Below, in pieces: positions 35,431-46,155 of a stretch of DNA of 64,000 bases. The first letter of the stretch is position 1. The number at the start of each line of letters is the position of its first letter. Under the pieces are notes generated by a model. The model had not been told where the DNA came from. It made no database searches and saw only the letters and a program-made list of their open reading frames with translations. The translations under genes were made by a program, and so were the position numbers. Origin of the DNA: Ovis canadensis (taxonomy: Eukaryota; Chordata; Mammalia; Artiodactyla; Bovidae); the NCBI RefSeq assembly GCF_042477335.2, contig NC_091255.1, forward strand, positions 33,830,501-33,894,500. The letters are read 5' to 3'.

Positions 35431-35565
35431 CACAGATGAAAAAACTGAGGTCTACAGAAATGACGATGTCTTTTGGGTGCCCAGTGACGGAACCAGAACT
35501 CAGTCTGCCTCTTTTGACTTCAAATCTAGTAACCTTTCCATCCTGTGATACCATTTGGTCTTTCT
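35431..35565 (-). repeat. MIR SINE, antisense
   Basis: 'cacagatgaaaaaactgagg', 'cagtgacggaaccagaactc' and a trailing 'ctagtaacc'. Continues outward from the inserted CHR SINE. Confidence 0.6.
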
Positions 35566-35923
35566 CTCCAGCAGATGTTTCTCAGACAGTCTAGAAAATC
35601 TTGGTAGATATAATTGTAAGTGAAATCTCCATTTAAAAATACTTGTTATGGTCCTGCTCTCTGCCAGGCACTCGGTTTGCTCTGGGCATACAAAGATGAT
35701 TAAGATGTATTTCCCACCCTCCTGACACAGCCCAGCACAGCAGCACCACTGCTCCGAGTTGAGCTGTTGCCTCAGTTTTCGTCATCTGTGTCTCTCATTC
35801 CCTGCCCTCCAGCTGGGCCCTGAACCAGCCGCCCAGAACCCCACCCACAGAGCCTTGATAATAATCCACTGAGTGCTGACCAGGTACTAGGGGCTTCATT
35901 TATATGATCTCATTTGATTCTCA

Positions 35924-36126
35924 TGGGTTCCCTGGTGGCTCAGATGGTCAAGGATCTGCCCACATTGCAAGAGACCCGGGTTTGATCCCTGGGTCAGGAA
36001 GATCCCCTGGAGAAGGGAATGGCAATCTACTCCATTATTCTTGCCTGGAGAATTCATGGACAGAGGAGTCAGGCGGGCTACAGCCCATGGGGTCACAAAG
36101 AGTCGGACAGGACTGAGCAACTGACA
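35924..36126 (+). repeat. Bov-tA SINE, sense
   Basis: 'gggttccctggtggctcaga' to 'ggggtcacaaagagtcggac' and 'gactgagcaactgac'. Confidence 0.92.
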
Positions 36127-36282
36127 CTAAACTGAAATAGAGATTATTAACCCCTTTTACAGAGGAAACTGAAGCCAAGTGAGATGGAGATATTCCCAAC
36201 TAGAAAGTGGTTCTAGGTCTGATGACAAATTTGGGCTATTCCCAGCATACCGCAATGGCTCTCCCTGGGCCCTGGCATCCAC

Positions 36283-36370
36283 ACTCTCACTGCCAAGGAC
36301 CTTGGTTCAAATGCTGGTCAGGGAACAAAGATCCCACAAGCTAAATGGTGTGGCAAAAAAGAATAAAAAT
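36283..36370 (+). repeat. Partial CHR-type SINE, sense
   Basis: 'ccttggttcaaatgctggtcag', 'aacaaagatcccacaagc' and an A-rich end. Confidence 0.55.
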
Positions 36371-37940
36371 ATGTCTTAAGACTAGATCACAAGAGTCATT
36401 TTTGTTTGCATTAATATTCATTCAAAGTTCACTACATGTACAGAAATTCAGATAGTTAAAGCACAGACCCTCGTAAGGCAGAATGAAAACCAAGGTGAAA
36501 CAGAAAGTAACAGAGTATATATTGAAAGGAGTGATTCATTTTTACTGATTGACAGTTGTGATCCTGGTGGTCTTCATGGAGGAGGTGGTATTTGCATTCG
36601 CCCTTGAAAGATAACTGAAACTCTAGTAATTATAGAAGTGGGGAAGGATCCTCCAGGCAGAGGGAACAGCAGGGCAAGGATTGAACTCTCAAAGGGGGAG
36701 GGCATGGGTGAATATAATGCGATTAGGGTAAGGTGCTAGAGGGGTTTAGCCAGAGCCGAGATGCCTGCACGGAGAGCCTGTGTGACCTGGGACTGAGTGC
36801 ATGTGAGCCAGTGCGGAGTGACCTCGGCAGCTCATGACTCCTCTCAACAAGGAATTTTTGTCTGGCTTCGAGAAGATGCCTTGAACAGAAACAAACTGTT
36901 TCCCTCACCTTCCCTTCCCTTGAAAGCAGCGTTTGCCCCAGATTGCCCCTGCTCAAGCCGACTAATCTGTACTCTGTTTCTAAATGGGGGAGTCTACTGG
37001 GAACCCCAGGCCCCTGCCAAGTGCTCCATCTGTATTTAATCAATCCCTCCTCTGAAATCCAATCCGTCATAAATTCCAGCCTTGCAATAAATGTGCCGAG
37101 AGGTCTGCAGGGACGGGCTTCTGTAGTGAATGAGAGACAGAACAGCTACCCAAACCACTGAATCGAGAACAATGGGGATCCGACGGACATGCTGCAAGAG
37201 GGGCAAATGCTGACGCCTAAGTAGTCACCCAGGGAGCCCCAGGGAGCCCCAGGGAGCCCCACCCGCCCAGGGCCCCCGCTGTGCCCTCAGCACGTCCTCC
37301 GCCTGGCCTCCTCGCCCTTATTAGCTCCTGGTAATGGATTTTATATCTGCTCAGTGTGACGGAGGCGTCTTGGCAATCCCAAGACCTGCAGAGTCTCCTC
37401 TAGGCCCTCCAATGAGAAGCCGGCAGCCTCGTCAGGCACGGAGGTGGCTCTCCAGCCAACATTTACTTTTGTGTCAAAAAGAAATCCCAGGCATGTTTGG
37501 AACAGATGCGGGGCCCGCTGAGCCACGGGGGCTTTTCGAGGACAATCGGGGCTGGGCCCTGGGATGTAGCTTTCCCGTTGGTGCTGATTCTGTGGTCCTT
37601 GCCTGGGGAAGGCAGGGCGGCTGGGTGGCCCGGCTCTTCACTCCATGCTGGGCCCTGAGACGCATGCATGGTCGGGCACTGCCGCAGCCCTGTGACCTGT
37701 CTGTGGCTGGCATGGCAGAAGGCCACCTTGCTGCGGGAGGGCACAGGGACGCTGGCTCAGCTCTGCCAAAGCTTTTAATTAACTCATATAATCGTTCACA
37801 GCTTTAGACACCAACACACCCTGGTCTCTCCACACTAACTCGGGGGGCCTCTTTTCTCAGCTGCACAAAGGGCTTGACTGAAATAGGAGTTCTGGCTGTT
37901 TTGAAGAGTCAGAGTCCATTCAAAAATCTGGAAAAAATCA
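36371..37940. other. Intergenic unique sequence, possible regulatory DNA
   Basis: Mostly repeat-free. 36575-36740 looks like an old L2-type fragment ('ggcagagggaacagcagggc'). AT-rich unique tracts at 37030-37100, 37315-37500 and 37765-37800 lie beside GC-rich sequence. A 10-bp unit AGGGAGCCCC is repeated three times at 37231-37260. No coding gene was recognised. Confidence 0.4.
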
Positions 37941-37947
37941 CGGACTC

Positions 37948-38085
37948 TTGCCTCAAAAAACACACATACAAACACAAGTACACACACAAACACACACACA
38001 TATATATATATCATATGCACACATACACATACATATATATACATATATTGAATATATATGCACACATACACACACCTATGGTGTC
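37948..38085 (+). repeat. Compound (CA)n/(TA)n microsatellite
   Basis: Alternating CACA, TATA and CATA blocks, including ATATATATAT tracts near 38001 and 38033. Confidence 0.9.
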
Positions 38086-38261
38086 ATGTCAGGGGGATCC
38101 AGGCAGGCTCGGATGGGGCCTGAACCCTGAACTGAATGATTGTCGGATCTGACCTCTTCCCCTGTCATCCTCCTGAAGCTGTCTGTGTACAAGCAGTGTC
38201 CCCATCACAAAGCTTTTCCTAACCTCTTACTCTGAGGTAGACATAGGAGGTTTATCACCCC

Positions 38262-38462
38262 CTTTGTGCTTAGTCACTCGGTTGTGCCTGACTCTTTGCA
38301 ACCTCATGGACTGTAGCCTGCAAGGCTCCTCTGTCCATGAGATTCTCCAGGCAAGAATACTGAAGTGGGTTGCCATGCCCTCCTCCAGGGGATCTTCCTA
38401 ACCAAGGAATCGAATCCAGGTCTCCCGCATTGCAAGTGGATTCTTTACCATCTGAACCACAG
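38262..38462 (-). repeat. Bov-tA SINE, antisense
   Basis: 'gtgcttagtcactcggttgtg' through 'tctccaggcaagaatactg' to 'ttctttaccatctgaacc'. Confidence 0.9.
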
Positions 38463-38564
38463 ATCTTATAGAAAATCAGGAGTGGAATTGGGTCTCTTTA
38501 CCTCCACTACTGTTTCCTCTAACTTTTTAAGACTATGCCTCCTTTTTTGAAAATATTTTTTTTA

Positions 38565-38720
38565 ATGTGGACCATTTTTAAAGTCTTTATTGAATATGTT
38601 ACAATATTGCTTCTGTTTGTCAGGAGACATGCAGGATCTTAGCTCCCCGACCAGGGGTTGAACCCGCACACCTTGCAGAGGAAGGCGAAATCTTAACCGC
38701 TGGACTGCCAGGAACGTCCC
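38565..38720 (-). repeat. CHR-type SINE, antisense
   Basis: 'aaagtctttattgaatatg', 'agctccccgaccaggggttg' and 'gctggactgccaggaacg'. Confidence 0.82.
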
Positions 38721-39209
38721 TGTGTTCCTTTCGATGCATGGGGGAAAAGATCTCATTTCCCCACCCCAGGAATCTCTAATAACTCACGGTAGGGAGGGGA
38801 GCAGAAATCTACCTCTCTAAGTTGAGGTTCACCAAATCTCAGGCCAGGTGGCTAAATTTTACTTTCTAGAGCTTGAAGTATAACGTGAACTCTGGAAATC
38901 ATAGTTGTTCTTTTTTTCTAACTATGAAATGTCTTAACATTGAAAAATTTGAAATCCTGTTACAGCTTGCAGCAGCCTGGACTAAGAAGCACAATGGAAG
39001 GACTGACAGCCTGTTCCTGTGTTTGTGAGGTCATCTGGCCCCTTCCCTGCAGTTTCCTGCAGGGGACACACCAGGACTCTCGTGTTCTGAGGACACCAGT
39101 CCCAGGTGGCTCTAGGCAGCAGAAAGCAGTGCTCTCTGAAGGTTCTGGCATCCTTAACCTCAGCAAGTCTTCAGGACTGAGCTTTTTTGGGGTGGCAGGG
39201 GCTCTGTCA
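38721..39209. other. Intergenic, nothing recognised
   Basis: Unique-looking sequence. No gene or repeat was recognised. Confidence 0.4.
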
Positions 39210-39438
39210 GGCTTCCCTGGTGGCTCAGCGGTAAACAATCCTCCTGCAATGCAGGAGATGCAGGAGACTCAGGTTCAATTCCTGGGTGGGGAAGATCCCC
39301 TGGAGGAGGGTATGGCAACCCACTCCAGAATTCTTACCTAAAGAATCCCCGTGGACAGAGGTGCCTGGTGGGCTACAGTCCACGGGGTTGCAAAGAGTTG
39401 GACATGAGTAAAGTGATTAAACAGCAGCAGCAGCAAAG
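39210..39438 (+). repeat. Bov-tA SINE, sense
   Basis: 'ggcttccctggtggctcagcgg' to 'ggggttgcaaagagttggac', ending in a (CAG)n run. Confidence 0.92.
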
Positions 39439-39486
39439 TTTATGTCATCCATGAACTGACACAGCCCCCAGTTCCTCAGTGATTTG

Positions 39487-39585
39487 GGGGACTTCCCTGG
39501 CGGTCCAGTGGTTAAGACCCTGTGCCTCCGCTGTAGGGGATATAGGTTCCATCCTTAGTTGGGGAGTTGGGATCCCACGTGCCCT
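39487..39585 (+). repeat. CHR-type SINE, sense, partial
   Basis: 'gggacttccctggcggtccag', 'tggttaagaccctgtgcc' and 'gttggggagttgggatccc'. Confidence 0.8.
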
Positions 39586-40395
39586 CATCCCCCCTCTCTT
39601 CCTTACACATTTCATGACTGAAAGTCAAGGCTTCCTGTGAATCCTTTCCTTGCCGTATTTGCCTTCCTGCCTCTAGAAATGGATTTGCATAAAATAACCA
39701 GAGGGAATTTCTACAACTGCCTCTTTATTCACCCGAAGTCCTTCTGGGCCTGAATGTTTCCTTGATGGACTGCGATCCTTCAGCCGGTAATTTAATTGGC
39801 ACCTGCCCCGTGTAATGTCTCCCCCCCGTGGTTTACAAGGGTGGGGGGAGCGATTTAGCTCTGAAAGGGATGTTTCTGTCTTCGAGAAAGGCCTAGAGTC
39901 CCCCGAGCATCTTTTCACCCGGGCAAGTAATCTAGTATATCTTTAATAAGTGGAGTCAATTCACTTTTGGAGCCCTTGTAAGATTCAGCCTTTGAGTCAT
40001 TCTGACCACAAGTGTTCAGATGCCAATAGGAATAGATAGCTGCAGCAGTGCCCACCCACAGATCTGCCCTGGGATGCGAGGCCAGCTGCTCAGGGGAGGG
40101 AGGCACTGATAGCCCCAGTAGGCTTCTGCCCTGGCCAAGGCTGCAGCATCAGTGCCCTGGAGAGTCCTGCTGACTCAGCTTTTCCACCTGCCAGAGCATC
40201 TCCAGTGTGGGCTTTGGAAAACCACAGAGTCAGGGCCCAGCGGCAAAGATGCTGGGTAAGGACCTAGCATAGACAGGACAGTGCCCGAGGCTGCACCTGG
40301 AGTTTAGTGGTAGAATTTCAGCTTCTCAGCTTCCTGTGTCTTGCTTTTGTCTTATTTATTTCTCATCTTCTTCTCTGTAGAGGTTAAGGGGGAGA
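39586..40395. other. Intergenic unique sequence
   Basis: 39665-39960 is AT-rich and repeat-free, with 'taatttaattggcacctgcc'. No gene was recognised; possible conserved noncoding DNA. Confidence 0.35.
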
Positions 40396-40760
40396 ATTGT
40401 AGACATCAGAGGGCTTGGTTTGAAATACTTGGCCCACCACTTACTAGCTGTGTGACCTAAAGAAAGATACCTAGCCTCTCTGAGCCTGTTCCTTATCTGT
40501 GAAATGGGAACAGTTATAATAATGACATCACCGACTTGATGGACATGAGTTTGAGCAAGCTCCAGGAGTTGGTGATGGACAGGGAAGCCTGCCTTGCTAC
40601 AGTCCATGCGGTCACAAAGAGTTGGACACGACTGAGTGACTGAACTGAACTGATAATAATGCCTCCCTCATTATATTGCTGGAAGGATTAAATGAGGCGC
40701 CACGTGAAAAGGACTTAAAATACTTCCAGGTACACAGTAGTCACTCAGCAAGTATCTCTT
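40396..40760 (+). repeat. MIR SINE, sense, split by a BovB 3' end
   Basis: MIR text 'cacttactagctgtgtgacc' and 'ccttatctgtgaaatggg' is interrupted at 40524 and resumes at 40662 with 'ctggaaggattaaatgagg' and 'caggtacacagtag'. Confidence 0.8.
40516..40661 (+). mobile_element. BovB 3'-terminal fragment with TSD, sense
   Basis: About 128 bp of the BovB 3' end ('gatggacatgagtttgagc' to 'ctgaactgaactg'), flanked by ATAATAATG at 40516-40524 and 40653-40661. It is inserted into the MIR. Confidence 0.88.
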
Positions 40761-40761
40761 G

Positions 40762-41772
40762 TTGTTGTTGTACTGTTGGAGAGAAACAGAGTGGATGTAA
40801 AGAGCCTTCTTCCAGCTGGCCTAACAGAGAGGTCTGAAGGTTTTAGCAAAGTCTGGAGACAGAAGGATGGACAGATTGACCCCTTCTTAGCAGTTCTCTC
40901 CGAGTCTCTACAATGACTGTGTCTTGGCTTCTATCCAGCAGTTATCTGAGCCTTGGTGGTGTGGGGTCCTCTCTGGAGAGTTAAGACTAATACACTTTGA
41001 TATCTGTATCAACAAATACCGATGATGCCTCTGCAGAGAGAGTGGTGGGAGGTGTGGTCTGCAGTGGGAGCTTTAATCACACGCGGGCCACAGGGGCTGC
41101 CAGCGTTTATTCCTGTTGAACAGGAGGCCTTTCTGTGCTGACTTCAGCTCAGACCACCCACCTCCTTCTCCATCACCTCCTGGGGAGGTGTGTGGTGGGT
41201 ACCACCCTGCTTGGATCTGGAGGAGAGTGAGAAAACTGGTATCACAGGCTGAGCTTCCGGCTCAGTGAGGCTGTGGCCGTCCTGCTGGCTCTGTGGAGTG
41301 TTCTGAGTGGATGGAGCCTCCGGTTCTAAATTAGGACAAGTCCTTTTCCCTGTTCTGGCCTCCCTTTTACTATCATCAGATGGGGCACTGGCAGAACACA
41401 CTCTCTCAGAGTAGCTTGCTGTTGCGGTGACTTGGGGAATCTACGTGTCCCCAGTGGCCCTATGGCTCCTGCGCTGTGCATGTGCCCCAGAGAATCTCCA
41501 ACGTGGAAACACAAGAAGCGCAAGGGGATGTTTGCTGGAGCAGTATTTGTAGCAGCGAGGAGCTGTGAAAACTAAAGGCCCAAGAGGGGATGAGGGAATA
41601 CAAGGTGAGGTCTTACCACACTATGAAACACTAGCATCGAAAGGAACCAGCCAAACCTACCAATATCAGTGTGAACAGATCTGAAAACACTGTTAAACGG
41701 GGGAGTAAGAAGTAGAACCAGCTAGCCACGGTGCCCTTATGGAAAGTTTTATATACATCCACGCAGGTATAT
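40762..41772. other. Intergenic, nothing recognised
   Basis: A short (TTG)n run lies near 40760-40771. No gene or repeat family was recognised. Confidence 0.4.
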
Positions 41773-41998
41773 AGGGCTTCCCAGGTGGCGCTAGTGGTAA
41801 AGAACCCACCTGCCAATGCAGGAGACGCAAGAAGCCCGAGGGTTTGATCCCTGGGCTGGGAAGGTCCCCGGGAGGAGGGCATGGCAACCCGCTCCAGTAT
41901 TCTTGCCTGGAGAATCCCAGGGACAGAGGACCTGGTGGGCTACAGTCCATAGAGTGGCAAAGAGTCAGACACGACTGAAGCAACTGAGCATGCACACA
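41773..41998 (+). repeat. Bov-tA SINE, sense
   Basis: 'gggcttcccaggtggcgctag' to 'agagtggcaaagagtcagac' and 'gactgaagcaactgagc'. Confidence 0.92.
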
Positions 41999-42370
41999 TG
42001 CAGGTATATAACGCTCAGGGTAAACAGACAGGAGAAAGAGCTTCTAAAGGTAGACTGGAAAAACATGAGCATTTGGAGGAGAGGAATGGACTGGGCATGA
42101 AGACAGAAAGAGACCAAAAAAAAAAGACTTTGCCCAGACTGCTAGGAGATGCCATGAGCTCGTAAACACCAATCTTATTATAACCTACTAGGTGCCTCTC
42201 GGGTGAAAACAAAACAGATAAAGATGGTTCAGGTCAAGAAGATTCCCTCAGGACCTTCCAGCACTGCCGTCCAGGTACTCGATCAGCATGGCCAGAGCTA
42301 GGACCTTGTAGAGGTTCAGAGCAAGGACCACATGGAGTAGTGGAGCCAGAGGAAAGTCGTATCTGAGGTA

Positions 42371-42650
42371 TGCTGCTGCTGCTGCTGCTAAGTCGCTTCA
42401 GTCGTGTCCGACTCTGTGCGACCCCGTAGATGGCAGCCCACCAGGCTCCCCTGACCCTGGGATTCTCCAGGCAAGAACGCTGGAGTGGGTTGCCATTTCC
42501 TTCTCCAATGCATGAAAGTGAAAAGTGAAAGTGAAGTTGCTCAGTTGTGTCCGACTCTTAGCGACCCCATGGACTGCAGCCTACCAGGCTCCTCTGTCCA
42601 TGGGATTTTCCAGGCAAGAGTACTGGAGTGGGGTGCCATTGCCTTCTCCT
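42371..42650 (-). repeat. Bov-A2 dimeric SINE with (CTG)n, antisense
   Basis: (CTG)6 followed by two antisense Bov-A monomers joined by 'gaaagtgaaaagtgaaagtg', the same architecture as 15658-15940. Confidence 0.92.
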
Positions 42651-42769
42651 AGGTGCGGATAAAGCCACTGTCTATTACATAATCTATTTACATAATCTGG
42701 TTGCGATTTCCTGTCTTGTCAATACAGTTACATTAGGAATCAGGACCCACAGGCTGATCTATTGTCTCC

Positions 42770-42870
42770 TTGCTGCTGCTAAGTCACTTCAGTCGTGTCC
42801 GACTCTGTGCGACCCCATAGACAGCAGCCCACCAGGCTCCCCCGTCCCTGGGATTCTCCAGGCAAGAACA
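42770..42870 (-). repeat. Partial Bov-A SINE, antisense
   Basis: 'ttgctgctgctaagtcactt' to 'gggattctccaggcaagaac', then an abrupt end. Confidence 0.88.
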
Positions 42871-44124
42871 CCCTTAGGGCCTTATCATCCATACCTGTGT
42901 TTGGTTCTCTGCGTACTGGAATCTGTCATATATAAACAGTGTCACGTGCAGGGCCAGGGCAGGAGAGCAACAGGGCTGAGGTGGGCGAATCAGTAAGAGC
43001 TTCTTTCAGGCCCAGGTACTGATGGATGTTTGTAGGAGCGCAGACTCCAAGGACCACTCTTGCAGTGTGTTTTCAATTTTCACCCAGTTCTTCATTTGTA
43101 TTTGGTCTAAATATAACTTGAAGACAACTGGGTTTGCTTGGGGCCAATCTCAACAGACTTGACATCAAACAAACACAAAATGCAGCTCCAACTGCAAACG
43201 GGAGACTCAGAGATAAATCGCTGCTAACCTATTGGGCAGCCTCTTAAATCAGCTCATTCCTCACAGCAGCAGCCACCTCTTTCTGCCTCCAAACAGCTTA
43301 CCTCTTTTCTTAAAACACCTACCCTCAGCCTCTCCAGATACTCTCTCCAAAATCCCTTCTACCAGCATGCCCCACTCAGAAGAAGAGAGGTGCCAGCGAA
43401 ACAGCAATTGATGAGATAAAATCTAGACTGGAGCCTCAGTTCATCTCAGCACTCAAAAAATCAGGTGAGGTATCAGTTCAACAGGTTCTGCAAGATGTCT
43501 CCAAGCATCTCTCAAAATCCGTGAGGACTCAGGAATGTGAATGTCATCTAAATTTTGCAGCCCCTCACCCATCTTGTGGGCCTGGGGTGGACCATGGTCT
43601 CTGTAAAGGAGGAGCATTTGCCTTGGTCTACTGGCTGAGGTTCTGTCCCAGCCAGAGGCTCTTATACCTGGGGTCTGGCACTCACCTAAAAGGTCATTTG
43701 TGTTGATCTTAAGGGAATCTCCCTGCCTCTGTGCCTCTGCAGGGAGAGGCAGATGAGACCCTTGGTGATCCAATACTTCCTTTACAGCATTTGCTGTGAA
43801 CATGAGGCTGCAGTTCCTGATGTAGCAGGAAAGGGGACAGACAGAGTCCTAATGCTTTCTGAGATTGAAGGAGGAAGCACGGACTAGATAAGCCACAGCT
43901 CCCAGCAAGAAGGAGAGTTCTGGATACAAAAGCATATTCTCTCCAGTGTCCCGGATGAATTGGGGGCAGCCAGGTGAGAGAATGCAATAGTGAGGACAAA
44001 CCAGCTCCTCCCAGCTGTTCTAGAAGGTTCCAAAGAACAGCATCTGTTCCTAAGGTTGCTTTTGTGATTGGAGGTGATCCTCATGGCAGTGAACAACCAC
44101 TTAGGTTCTTTAAAGTGTGGGAAC
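42871..44124. other. Intergenic, nothing recognised
   Basis: Unique-looking sequence; short open frames on both strands have no recognisable homology. Confidence 0.4.
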
Positions 44125-44306
44125 CAGGGACTTCCCTAGCAGCCCAGTAGTTAAGATTTCACCTTCCAAAGCAGGGGCTGCGGCTTCAATCCCTGGCCAG
44201 GGAGATAAGATCCCACATGCCTCTTTGCCAAAAAGTCAGAACATTAAACAGAAGCACTATTGTAACAAATTCAATACAGACTTTGAATTAAAAAAAAAAA
44301 AAAGCA
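44125..44306 (+). repeat. CHR-type SINE with poly-A, sense
   Basis: 'agggacttccctagcagccc' to 'attgtaacaaattcaatac' and an A15-type tail ending at about 44304. Confidence 0.9.
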
Positions 44307-45608
44307 TGGAACCAGTGAGGAGGGGACCAAGAAGGGGAAAGCCAGGCCAGGAGACAGAGCTGGAAGGTATTTCCAGCGGTTCCACTGAGAGAGGATCACG
44401 TGAAACTGGTAGAGGCTGGGGAACTCAGTGTGGTGGGCACCGTTGCTGCCGGGCTTGAACTGGCCCTAGTCCTGCTCCAAGCTTCCTTCTGCAGGCATCC
44501 ATTGGCAGTGGACGGGAGTAAGTCACTTAACCAGCCCATTGTCCTGCTGCTGACCCCCATACTGTCCACAAGTCACCATCAGAAAGTTGGGCAGTGGCCG
44601 TGCCAGGCCCAGCAGGCATGGCAATACCGAAGTCCACCAGCTGCCATGTGTCCAAAAAGGAAATAATTATAACCTGGTGTGGCTACCTCTCCATAGGGCC
44701 ACACTGGCTGTTGTTGATGGTCACTTATCTGTCCAAGTGCCTTGGCAACCCCTCCCCAGGATGGACACCCAGGTCTTCCGTCTATAGTGTAGAGGAGTCT
44801 CCCCAGCCATCCCCCACTCCCCACCCGCCTGAAGCCCTCTGCTCTGTCCACATCTGTGTTCATGTTTTCCTGGGGACAGGCAGCACTGGCCTCTGCACCA
44901 TTCCCCTAATTCTCTGGGCTGGCAAGCTTGGCTGAGCCTGGGGTCACCTGGCAGTCCAGAGGCACCAGCTGACCAGATGGTGGGCAGGGGAAAGGGCCTG
45001 GGCAGCAGGTCCCAGAGGAAGGATCCTGTCTGGAACTCTGACACCGTCTCTTGGTCGCAGAGCTGGGAGCCCTGGCTGACTCTGGCTTCTCTCTCCTGCA
45101 GGCAGCCGAGGTCAGCGTCTCTAAATTGCTAGTTACTTCTTTCTTCAATTAAGGACGATTCTTCTGACGCAGGAAGTTAACTTCCACCAGTTAATCTAAT
45201 GGCCTTGTGTCCTGATGTGTTTGCTGTCTGAAGGCAGGGCCAGCAGGTCACAGCCAGCACATTTGGGGGGCCAGGGCCCCACATTCCCTGTTGGACTCCA
45301 GAGCCACACAGCAACACTGATCTTCACGTGGGGGCTGGGACTGTGGCGGAGGTTGGAAGTGGGGAAGCCATGGATGGAGCCTGGATGTGTGTTGTCATGT
45401 GGCAAGTCTCCTTCACCTCTGGTCTACTGCCTTCCCATCTGAGAAATGGGGACATGGAGGAGGGTCTGGCTGGATGATTTCTGTCATTCCCATCAACTGG
45501 CCGCATCCCCTTACCCACCACACTCCCCTGCAAGAGTTTGTGGTGACTGCATGGACTGGTGGGAGGGGTCTTAGTGCCCACCTCAGGAAGCATGATGTCT
45601 TTGCCTAT

Positions 45609-45610
<2 letters not shown>
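44307..45610. other. Intergenic, nothing recognised
   Basis: GC-moderate unique sequence with many overlapping short open frames on both strands and no exon-like signal I can support. Confidence 0.4.
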
Positions 45611-45613
<3 letters not shown>

Positions 45614-45650
<37 letters not shown>

Positions 45651-45660
45651 GCACACACAT
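45614..45660 (+). repeat. (CA)n microsatellite
   Basis: About 15 uninterrupted CA units, then CGCACG variants. Confidence 0.95.
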
Positions 45661-45947
45661 GTGAGGTGCTGCCTGGAAGCTAGGTCCCTGCCAGGCTGCG
45701 GTCACAGCTGCCACTGTGAGCCAAGGGTCCGGGGAGGTGCTAGGGCCCAGGTGTGTCCACTCTGAGGCCACTTTATTGTTCCGCTGTGACAACTCACACC
45801 CACAGAGCAGGTGGCCAAACCTGGACATGGTCCGAGCAGTCAGGTTTCTGACTGTGCCCCACCTGCAGGGAAGGGTGAAGACAGTCGAGCCCAATGGACG
45901 GAACACAGGCACCGAAATTTCTCGGCCTCCCTTTCCTTGTGTGTGTT

Positions 45948-46155
45948 ACATGCTCAATCCCTAAGTGGTGTCTGACTCTTTGAGACCTCATAGACTGTAG
46001 CCCTCCAGGCTCCCCTGCCCATGGCATTTTCCCAGCAAGAATACTGGAGTGGGTTGCCATTTCCTTCTCCAGGGGATCTTCCCAACCCAGGGATCAAACC
46101 CACGTCTCCTGTATTGCAGGTAGATGCTTCACCACTGAGCCACCAGGGAAGCTCT
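45948..46155 (-). repeat. Bov-tA SINE, antisense
   Basis: 'catgctcaatccctaagtgg' through 'agcaagaatactggagtggg' to 'gccaccagggaagctc'. Confidence 0.9.

Noticed and set aside
37231-37260. Three 10-bp AGGGAGCCCC repeats as a functional array
   Set aside because: Too short and simple to distinguish from slippage; no CRISPR-like or binding-site spacing.
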